A stretch of 18,210 nt of DNA from positions 1-18,210 of the forward strand of contig CAADVN010000280.1 of assembly GCA_900752445.1 (NCBI GenBank). The letters run 5' to 3'. Within the stretch, counting starts at the first letter, position 1; every line of letters starts with the position of its first letter. Below are positions 1-7,194 of the stretch, piece by piece. The notes beneath the pieces were generated by a model, which was not told the DNA's origin, made no database searches, and saw nothing but the letters and a program-made list of their open reading frames with translations. The position numbers and the translations under genes are program-made. The DNA comes from an uncultured Oscillospiraceae bacterium. GTDB taxonomy: Bacteria; Bacillota; Clostridia; Oscillospirales; Oscillospiraceae.

Positions 1-329
1 AAATACATGAGCACTATGAGGAAGCCGACGGACGAGATGAGCCGGCGCTTGAGCACCGGGGTCTCGTGGTCCTCGAGCGCGGCCTCGGCCTCGGCGATCG
101 TGCCCGACGCGCTCTTCTTCGCGGCGCCCGCGCCCTTCTCGCTCGCGCCGTAGCCCGCGTCCACGACGGCCTTTATTATGTCCGCGCTGGAGGCCGTGCC
201 CTCAACGCCCATGGAGTTCGTCAGCAGGCTGACCGAGCAGCTCGTCACGCCCGGGACGGCGTTAACGGCCTTCTCGACCCTCGCACTGCATGCCGCGCAG
301 CTCATACCTGTTACAGTATACTGCTTCAT
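1..329 (-). CDS. copA: Copper-translocating P-type ATPase, N-terminal part (runs off window)
   Basis: The reading frame starts at ATG 329-327 behind a GGGAGGG-type ribosome site and is open to the window edge, so only about 109 residues are visible. The N-terminus carries a heavy-metal-associated domain with GMSCAACSARVEKAV at residues 8-22; Cys11 and Cys14 form the CxxC Cu(I)-binding pair. A charged Ala/Glu/Lys linker follows, then the start of a first membrane segment (SVGFLIVLMYF). This is the standard beginning of CopA-type Cu(I)-exporting P1B-ATPases in the cytoplasmic membrane. The gene lies 27 bp downstream of csoR on the same strand, so the two are probably co-transcribed and copper-derepressed. 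The ATPase core (CPC, DKTGT) lies outside the window, so Cu rather than another soft metal is inferred from the domain and from CsoR. Confidence 0.88.
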   Translation of the reverse strand, partial: MKQYTVTGMSCAACSARVEKAVNAVPGVTSCSVSLLTNSMGVEGTASSADIIKAVVDAGYGASEKGAGAAKKSASGTIAEAEAALEDHETPVLKRRLISSVGFLIVLMY

Positions 330-356
330 ACGATACCTTTCCCTCCCCGAAAACTA

Positions 357-662
357 TCACCTCATCAACTTCTGCATCGTTTTGAGCAGTTCGTCGATGG
401 TCTCGTCGTTGCCCTCGCGGATGTCGTCCACGACGCAGGTGCGGATGTGGTCGCTCAGAAGCTCGCGGTTGAAGGCGTTCATCGCCGCCGTCACCGCCGC
501 CGACTGCACAAGGATGTCCGGGCAGTACACGCCCTTCTCCACCATCCCGCGTATGCCGCGCACCTGGCCCTCTATGCGGTTGAGCCGGTGTATCAGCTTC
601 TTGTACTCCTCGGGCGTCCGCTCCTTCGTCCGCTGGCAACAACACTTTTTTGTCTCACCCAT
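357..662 (-). CDS. csoR: CsoR-family copper-sensing transcriptional repressor
   Basis: This is a 101-residue all-helical DUF156-family repressor that releases DNA when it binds Cu(I). The family signature HRLNRIEGQVRGIRGMVE is present at residues 25-42. The Cu(I) ligand set is complete: Cys47 (in YCPDIL), His72 and Cys76 (in DHIRTC). The spacing of 25 and 4 residues matches the classic C-H-C triad of Mycobacterium CsoR (C36, H61, C65). The N-terminus has an extra Cys run (KKCCCQ), which could be a secondary metal site. The start ATG 662-660 has an AAGGAGC ribosome site. The gene is first in the csoR-copA operon and probably represses its own promoter through the operator at 706-724. It ends in TGA. 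Confidence 0.93.
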   Translation of the reverse strand: MGETKKCCCQRTKERTPEEYKKLIHRLNRIEGQVRGIRGMVEKGVYCPDILVQSAAVTAAMNAFNRELLSDHIRTCVVDDIREGNDETIDELLKTMQKLMR

Positions 663-681
663 GATAAGCTCCTTCCACGCA

Positions 682-731
682 GATACCCATCAGGGGCAAT
701 AATAGTATACCCCCGATGGGTATAAAGTCAA
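682..731 (-). promoter_or_regulatory. csoR-copA promoter with CsoR operator
   Basis: On the minus strand, TTGACT (731-726) and TATACT (709-704) are separated by 16 nt, a strong sigma-70 promoter. Lying over the spacer and the -10 is a perfect 7-bp inverted repeat, TATACCC-N5-GGGTATA (706-724), which has the GC-flanked dyad expected of CsoR operators. A second imperfect dyad (ATACCC...GGGGCAAT, 683-698) sits at the probable transcription start. Binding at either site would block RNA polymerase. Assigning the operator to CsoR is an inference from position and form. Confidence 0.85.
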
Positions 732-755
732 TACCCATTTCAGCAATTCAGCGCA

Positions 756-1625
756 CTATGCCGCTGTTGAGCGCAGCGCCCCGTCCTCAGCATAATACAC
801 CGTTATGCCTTCATTTTCAAGCGCTTCCACCGCTTCCACATTCAGGGCATCGGCAATAAATATGGGAGCCAGCTCCAATGCGATGGCGGCGCAGCCCGCG
901 TCCTCCGACCAGCCGCAGAGCTCGGGCGCGGCGCAGCTGTCGAGGCCGTCCGACACGTCCAGGAAGGGCGAGCGGAGCGTGCCGTCCTCGTACATGTAAT
1001 AACCCTCGCCGCCGGAGCCTTCCGCCGGGTAGTCGCGCAGGCAGGCGATGCTCACCCTGCCCGCGAAGCGCAGCGTGGAGAGCACCGTCACCTCGCCGCC
1101 CTCGCGGTGGGTGAAGTCGAAGGCGTACTCCGAGCCGGTCTCCGTGTCGAGGCAGCGCATGAACCCGTCCTCGCTTATGAGCGCGCCGCGCGTAAACCCC
1201 GCGGCCTCCAGCGTCCCGGCCAGGTAGTCCGCGATAAAGGCGTTCTCCATCCAGCCCAGGTCCACAAAGCAGCTTATGCCGTTCTCCCGCGCGAATGCCA
1301 GGTACTCGTCCGAGACCCGGAGCCTCACCTTCCCGTCCCCGAGCAGCTCCAAATCCACCGCCGCCCCGTCCGAGGCGAAGGCGGCGCACTCGGCGTAGTA
1401 CTCGGCCTGCGCGGCGTCGAGCCTCGGGTCGTACTGCGCGGCCACCTCGTCGCCAATGGAGCTGCACAGCGCGTGGTATTGCTCGTACAGCGGGGCGAGG
1501 TAGTGGTACCGCGTGCCGCTCGCCTCGAGCTGCTCGAGCGCTGAGTACAGCGCGGCGTCCACGTGAAGCTCCTCGTTCGGGCGGCGGCTGAGCCAATACA
1601 GGCCGCCGGCGCCCGTCGTCTCCAC
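756..1625 (-). pseudogene. ApbE-like (FAD:protein FMN transferase-like) domain protein, 5' end missing
   Basis: An open frame of 289 codons starts at GTG 1625, but there is no convincing ribosome site, and it is directly abutted by permease sequence in another frame. The true N-terminus therefore appears to be lost. The middle section (ENGISCFVDLGWMENAFIADY, then a Gly/Phe stretch) resembles the DLGGIAKGYAAD region of ApbE proteins. The C-terminal CGWSEDAGCAAIALELAPIF resembles their 'VTV...ADALATALF' segment. The canonical metal/FAD residues are not clearly present, so enzymatic activity is doubtful even for the intact ancestor. No signal peptide remains. It ends in TAG, unlike the intact genes of the window. 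The family call is a remote-similarity judgement from memory. Confidence 0.45.
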
Positions 1626-1626
1626 G

Positions 1627-2459
1627 CCGCCGCATCCAGCGCATCTCGCCCGCTATCGCGCTTATGGCCGAGGACGCGATGGGCATGATATACATGAGCC
1701 GGGTCGGGTTATCCAGCGAGAATGTCGTCGGCAGGCCCATCTTGTTGCCGACGGCCTTGAGCATCAGCATGTACGCGAGGCCCGGCACGGCCATGATGAG
1801 CACCACGTAGGCGTTGCCGAGGCTGTCTACCCAAGTGTCCTTCTTCTTCGCCATCAGTATGCCCAGCGGCAGGCCTATCATATAGGCCAGGGCCGAGGCG
1901 ATGATGCTGACGACGAAGGAGTAATACATCCTCGAGCCGCTGTCCTTCACGAGCGACACGTTCGTGTAGTCGTCGGTATAGAGCGCGGCGTAGACCTGGT
2001 TGAGCTCCCTCGAACCGGCCAGGTACGTGGCCGAGTGCAGGTCGTCCGCGCTGTTCTGCACCTCGCCGCTCGGGTAATAGGTCGTGGAGCGCACATAGTT
2101 GCCCTGCGGCTGTATCATCGTCTCAAAGGCGTCCACGCCCTTGTTGACGCTGTAGCTCGTGCCCAGGTGCATGGTCAAAAAGTTCTAACGTCGGCGCGCG
2201 CCTCCTCGCTCAGCTCGCCGCTCGCCACCAGCTGGTTCAGCCAGTCGGTGTACGGCACGTAGTCGAGGTAGTCGTACTCCTCCCATTTCTGGTACATGTA
2301 GAGGGTCCTCTGGTTGTTGCTCAGCTTCACATACTGCTCGTCCTCCGCGAAAATGAGCGTGTCGTCCAGCCAGGAGAAGACCATCATCATTATAAGCGCT
2401 ATAGCTATAACAACCGAGATGCAGCCTCGGAAAAACCGTCTGAAAAAATACTTTACCAT
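1627..2459 (-). pseudogene. Oligopeptide ABC transporter permease (OppB/DppB-like), frameshifted and truncated
   Basis: The 5' part (2459-2175) has a membrane anchor (residues about 13-31, rich in I/V/A/M) followed by an extracytoplasmic region ending ARADVRTF and TGA. The protein then continues in another frame from about 2178, with three further hydrophobic segments typical of binding-protein-dependent permeases (SFVVSIIASALAYMIGLPLG, a VVLIMAVPGLAYMLMLK segment, and MYIMPIASSAISAIAGEMRW). The frame change falls in a T5 run near 2178. The sequence stops at GEMRWMRR, just where the permease family's cytoplasmic EAA loop should begin. From about 1626 the same frame yields only Arg/Gly-rich nonsense, because ApbE-like coding sequence has been joined on. 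Half the permease is missing, so the gene cannot work. A sequencing error could explain the frameshift but not the truncation. Confidence 0.7.
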
Positions 2460-2479
2460 AAGCGCGCTCCCTTGAATGG

Positions 2480-2513
2480 GGCGGGGCGAATAGCGACCGC
2501 CATCCGCCCCGCC
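2480..2513 (-). other. Intercistronic GC hairpin between binding-protein and permease genes
   Basis: A perfect 9-bp inverted repeat (GGCGGGGCG at 2480-2488, CGCCCCGCC at 2505-2513) has a 16-nt loop and lies between the stop of the lipoprotein remnant and the permease start. There is no T-run after it on the minus strand. Such hairpins commonly protect the upstream oppA-type message or reduce read-through; that role here is inferred. Confidence 0.5.
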
Positions 2514-2540
2514 TGGATCATTTCAATTGCTCTTGTGGTA

Positions 2541-2998
2541 TCACCAGAGGCCCATTTTCCTGATGGCGAAGCCGTCGCCGTAGGGCAGCAGGCCGTCAAG
2601 ATAGGTCTCGGGGTCGCCGAAGTCGGCGCCGGTGCCGGTGAGCTCGTACCACATCTCGACGATGTGCTCATAGTCCTCGGTGGTGATTATCTCGTTGGTT
2701 ATCACCATCTGGTCGAAGTAAACGCGGTCGCCGAGCCAGGAGGCGTAGCCGCCTGCGCGGAAGGGCACGCGGCTCATGGCGCAGCAGCCGCCGGCGGTGT
2801 ACATCGGCGTGGCGACGCCGCTCTAGAGGAACTTGGCCTCGGCTATGGCCATCAGCGCCCATCGCTAGCTGAGCGTCTCGGCCTCAAAAGCCGCCATATA
2901 GGCGTCGGCGTGACAGTCCCGCCGCAAGCCGCGAGCGCCAGGACCATGGCGAGGCACAGCGCAAGAGAAAGTGCTTTTTTTATCCAGTCTCTCATCAT
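2541..2998 (-). pseudogene. Oligopeptide-binding lipoprotein (SBP family 5-like) remnant with internal deletion and two TAG codons
   Basis: The start ATG (2998 or 2995) lies behind GGGGGAG. The first 26 residues are a classic lipoprotein signal (MRDWIKKALSLALCLAMVLA then LAAC-GG). Around 2915 the frame changes abruptly to what looks like the far C-terminal end of a peptide-binding protein (DAYMAAFEAETLS...RWALMAIAEAKFL...SGVATPMY, then a Tyr/Gly/Asp-rich tail ending KMGLW and TGA). Roughly 400 residues of the usual 500-600 are absent. In the C-terminal frame two codons are TAG (2867-2865 and 2825-2823), and the surrounding frame is otherwise open. The gene is first in the transporter operon behind a good promoter. 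The family assignment rests on the lipobox, the C-terminal style and the adjoining OppB-like gene. Confidence 0.6.
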
Positions 2999-3026
2999 TT
3001 TCTCCCCCTTCTGATTTTACACCAAA

Positions 3027-3045
3027 CGCCGCCATGCCGGCGGCG
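3027..3045 (-). other. Leader hairpin of the transporter operon
   Basis: A 7-bp inverted repeat (CGCCGCC, 5-nt loop, GGCGGCG) lies between the promoter at 3098-3126 and the lipoprotein start. On the minus strand it is followed by only three T residues, so it is at most a weak attenuator. Confidence 0.35.
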
Positions 3046-3097
3046 GTAAGGACCCTTGTCAGTAATACCCCTGCACCCTATATGGAATAAGTGTAAA

Positions 3098-3126
3098 ATG
3101 CTACAACAATTTGCAGTCCTTGTCAA
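3098..3126 (-). promoter_or_regulatory. Promoter of the decayed peptide-transporter operon
   Basis: On the minus strand TTGACA (3126-3121), 17 nt, then TAGCAT (3103-3098). The consensus -35 and ideal spacing make this a good sigma-70 promoter, with a leader of about 95 nt before the lipoprotein start. The promoter is better preserved than the genes behind it. Confidence 0.65.
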
Positions 3127-3239
3127 TGCCGTTATGCGACATTTTGAGACAAATTTCACATATAAATTTTAGCAAGTGCGCTAGTAAACCATTAAAGTGA
3201 CGCACTTTTCAGGGGCCGACTGACTGTTTTTTGGCGTTT

Positions 3240-3582
3240 TTGACGTTGAGTGTCCTTTAATGTCCAAGGTCCATGTATACCAAATACGGGTATAGCAAAG
3301 CCCCCGGGCGCGTGAGCTGTTTGGCGTAGATCCTTGTGTCTGCGCTGTACGTTTTTGTGCCGGTGTCGATTCTATCCGTGCAGCCCGCGTCCTCAAAGAA
3401 CGCATACCCGTCCGGATAATTGGTCGCGGGTATACCGGCGTTGGCGTAGAAAATGCTTGTATTGCCATCCCGCCGCGCTTATGTTGTAATACATAAGGAT
3501 TATGTTTCCATCTGATGTGCAAGCCACTTTCCGCCTTCTCGGCGGGCTCCAGCGTGCCCGTGCCGTGGACACGCAAAAACAC
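3240..3582 (-). pseudogene. Fragment of a repeat-type surface protein (InlB B-repeat/Flg_new-like), frameshifted
   Basis: The longest open frame here (3582-3181) reads as an improbable Arg/Thr/Pro-rich protein with no recognisable domain. Two other minus-strand frames give better sense. One reads TSDGNIILMYYN, like the 'DGSTVINVYYD' strand of Listeria/Bacteroides-type surface repeats. A second, further downstream, reads IFYANAGIPATN and then YAFFEDAGCTDRID...YSADTRIYAK, which matches the 'F.D.ACT...D......T..YAK' end of InlB B-repeats. The frames are broken by a TAA and at least one frameshift, and no start, signal peptide or anchor remains. The reading as debris of a gene like the intact-looking surface protein at 12190-14649 is inferred. 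The rest of 3001-3636 holds only the promoter, hairpin and terminator listed separately. Confidence 0.4.
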
Positions 3583-3612
3583 AGCCCGGCGTTTTATGTA
3601 CGCTGGGCTGTG
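3575..3612 (-). terminator. Rho-independent terminator after pepD
   Basis: Inverted repeat CACAGCCC-G-GCGT (3580-3592) / ACGC-T-GGGCTGTG (3600-3612) with a 7-nt loop. On the minus strand it is followed directly by five T (3579-3575). It sits 25 bp past the pepD stop and closes the DUF917-NCS1-racemase-pepD operon. Confidence 0.88.
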
Positions 3613-3636
3613 CTTTGGTTTACGGTTATGAGCTGT

Positions 3637-5085
3637 TTACCGGCTCCTGGCCAGTACCTCCACCAGCAGTTTGTAGGTACGCGCTGTTGAAGGTATGCTC
3701 AGATGCTCCCTCGGAGTATGCACATCGGCCATGTCGGGGCCTATGGACACGCAATCCAGCTCGGGGATGCTGTCCGCAAACAGCCCGCACTCGATGCCGG
3801 CGTGCACCGCATCCACTGTCGCATCCTTGCCAAACAGGTCCCTGTAAGCCGCCAGGATGGTGTCTTTCACCACGGAATTCGGGTTATACGACCAGCCGGG
3901 ATAGCCGCCCGTTATCTCGGTCTTGCCGCCGGCGAGCTCGACAACGGCCTTGACCTTGTCAAGTATCCACAGCTTCTGCGTCGTCATGGAGCTCCGCACG
4001 GTATTTGCGCAGTACAGCTCGTTTTCACGCAGCTGCAGGATGCCGAAATTCAGCGAGGTCTGCACGAGGCCGGGCATGTCCACGCTCATGGCCTGGACGC
4101 TGTCGGGCAGGGCCAGCAGTACGCGTACAACGCGCGCAGTGCTCTCGAGGCTCAGGGCCTTTACCGTGTCATAGTCCACAGGCTTTGCGTTCAGGCGAAG
4201 CCCCGGTTCCGCGGCCGCATACTCGCGGGCAAAGACAGCTCCGCAGGCTCTGGCCGTATCAACAGCCTCAGCCGCGCTGACCTCGGGCACGCCGACGAGC
4301 GCCGTCGCCGCGGCGGCGATAGCCGTCTCCCGCGAACCGCCCTCAAGCTTGACAAGGCGCAGCGGCAGCTTGTCACCGAGCGCGCCCAGCAGCCTGCCCA
4401 TAAGGACATTGGCGTTGGCCCTGCCCTTGTCTATCTCCACGCCGGAGTGACCGCTCGCCAGGCCGTCTATGCTCAGCTCTATGAGCCTGAGCCTCACCCC
4501 TTCCCTCTCGACGGGCACTGTGGAATACGCATTTGCGCCGCCGGCGCAGCTACACATCAGCACGCCCTCATACTCGGAATCGAGGTTTATGAGCTTATGG
4601 CCCGTAAGATGCGAGCAGTCGAAGGCGAAGGCTCCGAGCATCCCGATCTCCTCATCGCTGGTGAGCAGGGCTTCCAGCTTGGGGTGCTTGAGCTCCGGGT
4701 CATCCAGCAGGGCCAGTATCATGGCGACGGAGATGCCGTCGTCGGCGCCCAGGGTCGTGCCGTCGGCGCGGATGATGTCCCCATCGACGACAGCTCGGAT
4801 GGCGTCTTTGGTGAAATCGAAGTCCAGCTCCGGCGTCTTCTCGCAGACCATGTCGGTGTGCGCCTGGAGGATGACAGTTTCGGCATCCTCATAGCCCGGG
4901 CTTGCGGGCTTGGTCAGAACGACGTTGTTTGCCGCGTCGCGGTACCAGCCGAGGCCCCTGTCCTTTGCGAACTGAACAAGGTAATCGGCAATAGCGCCGG
5001 TGTTGCCGGAGCCATGCGGGATACCGCAAATGGTCTCAAAATAGCCGAATACCGCTTTGGGTTCCAGCTGAGACAAAACTCCCAT
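3637..5085 (-). CDS. pepD: Aminoacyl-histidine dipeptidase (Xaa-His dipeptidase, peptidase M20C)
   Basis: This 482-residue cytosolic di-zinc peptidase cleaves dipeptides, classically beta-Ala-His (carnosine) and other Xaa-His substrates; E. coli PepD is almost the same length. Metal and catalytic residues of the family can be seen: His76 and Asp78 in QAHTDMVCE, the bridging Asp115 in GADDGIS, the general base Glu145 and ligand Glu146 in TSDEEIG, Asp169 in NLDSEYEG, and the distal His456 in VHTPREHLS. HAGIECGLF (about 428-436) is another conserved block. The start ATG 5085 has a GAGGAGGAA ribosome site. It is the last gene of the operon, 20 bp after the racemase-family gene, and ends in TAA before a terminator. 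Within this operon it may hydrolyse a dipeptide-like or modified amino-acid intermediate and not simply food peptides; that is inference. Confidence 0.92.
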   Translation of the reverse strand: MGVLSQLEPKAVFGYFETICGIPHGSGNTGAIADYLVQFAKDRGLGWYRDAANNVVLTKPASPGYEDAETVILQAHTDMVCEKTPELDFDFTKDAIRAVVDGDIIRADGTTLGADDGISVAMILALLDDPELKHPKLEALLTSDEEIGMLGAFAFDCSHLTGHKLINLDSEYEGVLMCSCAGGANAYSTVPVEREGVRLRLIELSIDGLASGHSGVEIDKGRANANVLMGRLLGALGDKLPLRLVKLEGGSRETAIAAAATALVGVPEVSAAEAVDTARACGAVFAREYAAAEPGLRLNAKPVDYDTVKALSLESTARVVRVLLALPDSVQAMSVDMPGLVQTSLNFGILQLRENELYCANTVRSSMTTQKLWILDKVKAVVELAGGKTEITGGYPGWSYNPNSVVKDTILAAYRDLFGKDATVDAVHAGIECGLFADSIPELDCVSIGPDMADVHTPREHLSIPSTARTYKLLVEVLARSR

Positions 5086-5105
5086 GGGTCTTCCTCCTCT
5101 TCGGT

Positions 5106-5813
5106 TTATTTTTCAGTGGGCTTGAGATAGGTGAGCCTGCTGTGCCTGAGACCCATCTTGACGTAGAGCTCCAGAAGCATCACGGCGGAGCGCGCCGCTT
5201 CGACCACAGGAACCTGATAGCCGTTTTTCAAAAGCCCCTCCTGAACGGTCTCGGCCACGTCCACCATACCGGTGCAGCCGAGCACGATGGCCTCTACACC
5301 GTCCTCCTTGATGGCTTTGATGGATTCCTCAATGAGCGCATTGCAGAGCTTTTCGTGATCTTCAAGCGCAAGCACCGGGATGCCCACGTCACGTATGGAC
5401 ACGACACGGTCATTGAAGTGATGGGAAGCGCCGTGGCGGCGGAGCACCGGCACCACATTTGGGAGCACCGTTACGACGCCTATTTTATCTGCGAGACCCA
5501 TCGCAATGAGTATGGCGGGCTCAAAACCGCCGAATACGGGGATATCCACACACTCGCGCGCGGCCGCCACGCCGGGGTCACCGAAGCAATTTATAAAGGC
5601 CGCATCATAGCCGTCCTTCTCGCCCTGTTTCACAAGCTCGACCACATACGGTGCGTTTACGAGCTCATCATATTCGCCCTCGATGGACGGCTTGCCGCTC
5701 TGAATACGGACTGTATCCATGATGGTATCCGGGCCGAGATATTTCGTAACATAGGCGTTGATTTCAGGTGTGAAAATATCAGAATTTACGGGGACTACAT
5801 TGAGTATTTTCAT
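5106..5813 (-). CDS. Aspartate/glutamate/hydantoin racemase superfamily protein
   Basis: The 235-residue protein has two half-sites, each with the catalytic Cys of the Asp/Glu racemase superfamily: Cys76 in FINCFGDPGVAAARE and Cys180 in IVLGCTGM. The 'NCFGDPG' and 'GCTGM' forms are those of the hydantoin-racemase (HyuE/HyuA) branch, more than of MurI or aspartate racemase. Expected chemistry is cofactor-independent inversion of an alpha-carbon by two thiols, in the cytoplasm. I chose ATG 5813, because AAGGAGTG lies 7 nt upstream; an upstream in-frame start at 5840 would overlap the preceding gene's end and lacks a site. It follows the NCS1 permease by 16 bp and precedes pepD by 20 bp. The exact substrate cannot be read from sequence, and a maleate isomerase-like role is the main alternative. 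Confidence 0.85.
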   Translation of the reverse strand: MKILNVVPVNSDIFTPEINAYVTKYLGPDTIMDTVRIQSGKPSIEGEYDELVNAPYVVELVKQGEKDGYDAAFINCFGDPGVAAARECVDIPVFGGFEPAILIAMGLADKIGVVTVLPNVVPVLRRHGASHHFNDRVVSIRDVGIPVLALEDHEKLCNALIEESIKAIKEDGVEAIVLGCTGMVDVAETVQEGLLKNGYQVPVVEAARSAVMLLELYVKMGLRHSRLTYLKPTEK

Positions 5814-5829
5814 AGTATCACTCCTTAGT

Positions 5830-7113
5830 TCACTTGACAAACGGGTTGAGCTTGGGGCTCCTGATGACCTTTATCAGGACTATGTAGACAAGCATTGCTA
5901 CGATGACCGCATTGATGGTCGGGATAAAGAAGCTGAAGGCGATGCCGAACGCAGTTCCGCAGGCCCAGGAGACGAGACCCAGCCAGTTTACGCCGGCAAA
6001 CGGCTTCCACTCCGCCTTGTTGCCCCTGCCGAGAATCCAGTAGTCTGCGATCGCAACGCCGGCCATGGGCGGCACGAGCAGGCTGATGAAGTTCAGGAAG
6101 GGAGTGAAGAAATTCATGATGCCCACTATCGCAAGGGCCGTGCCGATGGCGCCTGCGATGAGCGTGACCATGGCGCGCGTGTTGTCCTTCAGGTTGAAGA
6201 TGCCGACGATAGCGATGCCTCCAGAGTAGGCGTTGCCGCAGTTTGTCGTCCATGTGGCGAGGATGAGGCAGAGGAGACCGATGAACGGCAGGCCCATACC
6301 GGAGAACATGAGGGTCAGGTCATAGCTGCCAGTAGTGACGGACAGCACACCGCCGATGCTGAGCACCAGTATCGAGGTGGGCAGCACGCCAAGGATCGAT
6401 GAAAGCAGAGTATCCTTGCGGGACTTGCAGTAGCGGGTGTAGTCGCTCGAGAGAACCGCGCCCACAGCGAAGCCGGAAACCGCAAGCGTCGTACCGGCGA
6501 TGAATGTAATGGGTTCCGCGGGAGAATAGTTCGCAACGGTGTCTGCAGCCCCGCCCTGGAGCGCATGGATAAGGCCCCACACAAGCATGATTATCAGTGC
6601 CGGCACCGCGATTTTGTTGAGTATATCAATTATCTTGATACCGTACACAGCCGTGATCAGCATTGCCGCGCCCCAGATTATGTTGGAGAGCCACAGCGGG
6701 AAATCGACCCCGACATAGTCTTTGAGTATCTGGCAGAAGGAACTGCCGCAGACCGTCGTCTGTATGCCGAACCAGCCGATGCCGCAGATAGCGATCACCA
6801 GGCCGGTGGCTATCTTTGAGCCGCGCTCGCCAAACGCACGGGTGAATATTGCCGTCGTCGGCAGTCCAAGATCCGCGCCCTGCGCGCCAATAAAGTACAT
6901 ATATATGCACACCAGCGCAAATCCGGCTATCATGGCCAGTATCGCCTGACCAAACGGCATACCCACTCCTACCATGCCTCCGACCATCAGTGCGGGGACG
7001 CAGATGGTGTTGCCCATCCACACAAACATTATGGAGGCCCAGGAGCGCTTTTCCTCCAGCGACACTGGCTGGTAGGTCGTGGTTTCCACTATTTTTTGTT
7101 TATTGTTTTCCAT
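5830..7113 (-). CDS. NCS1-family cytosine/purine/hydantoin permease (CodB-like)
   Basis: The 427-residue integral membrane protein has about twelve hydrophobic segments. The NCS1 family shows in WMGNTICVPALMVGGMVGVG near the N-terminus, GADLGLPTTAIFTRAFGERG (about 95-114), GIGWFGIQTTV (about 131-141), SDYTRYCKS (about 225-233) and VPPMAGVAIADYWILGRGNK. The family imports nucleobases, allantoin or hydantoins with Na+ or H+; the structurally known member Mhp1 carries benzyl-hydantoin. Because the neighbours are a DUF917 protein and a hydantoin-racemase-like protein, a hydantoin-type substrate is more likely here than cytosine; no cytosine deaminase is present. ATG 7113 has AGAGGAG upstream. The gene follows the DUF917 gene across an 81-bp gap that contains a hairpin. 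Confidence 0.9.
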   Translation of the reverse strand: MENNKQKIVETTTYQPVSLEEKRSWASIMFVWMGNTICVPALMVGGMVGVGMPFGQAILAMIAGFALVCIYMYFIGAQGADLGLPTTAIFTRAFGERGSKIATGLVIAICGIGWFGIQTTVCGSSFCQILKDYVGVDFPLWLSNIIWGAAMLITAVYGIKIIDILNKIAVPALIIMLVWGLIHALQGGAADTVANYSPAEPITFIAGTTLAVSGFAVGAVLSSDYTRYCKSRKDTLLSSILGVLPTSILVLSIGGVLSVTTGSYDLTLMFSGMGLPFIGLLCLILATWTTNCGNAYSGGIAIVGIFNLKDNTRAMVTLIAGAIGTALAIVGIMNFFTPFLNFISLLVPPMAGVAIADYWILGRGNKAEWKPFAGVNWLGLVSWACGTAFGIAFSFFIPTINAVIVAMLVYIVLIKVIRSPKLNPFVK

Positions 7114-7148
7114 AGGCAGAACTCCTCTCTACTAAATTGTATAGTGTT

Positions 7149-7174
7149 GGAAGGGCGCGCATGCGCGCCCTTCC
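7149..7174. repeat. 26-bp perfect palindrome between DUF917 and permease genes
   Basis: GGAAGGGCGCGCA at 7149-7161 is mirrored by its exact complement at 7162-7174, giving a stem of up to 11-12 bp with almost no loop. On the minus strand it is followed by AACACTATAC and no T-run, so it is not a standard terminator. It may stabilise the 3' end of the first message, lower read-through into the permease gene, or be a protein site. Confidence 0.6.
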
Positions 7175-7194
7175 GTCGAGGGGTCACGGTTTGC

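Noticed and set aside
817..1620. Long 3' continuation of the permease frame (Arg/Gly/Ala-rich, about 265 residues)
   Set aside because: It is a shadow of the ApbE-like frame on the same strand; it has no domain sense and an extreme Arg content.
2173..2190. Programmed -1 frameshift at the T5 run in the permease
   Set aside because: In the reading frame the heptamer is not a proper slippery site, no stimulatory structure was seen, and the gene is truncated further on; a decay mutation or sequencing error is simpler.
3703..5130. 475-codon open frame on the plus strand opposite pepD
   Set aside because: It is a shadow of a GC-rich gene: PepD on the other strand has all catalytic motifs, and this frame has no ribosome site or recognisable motif.
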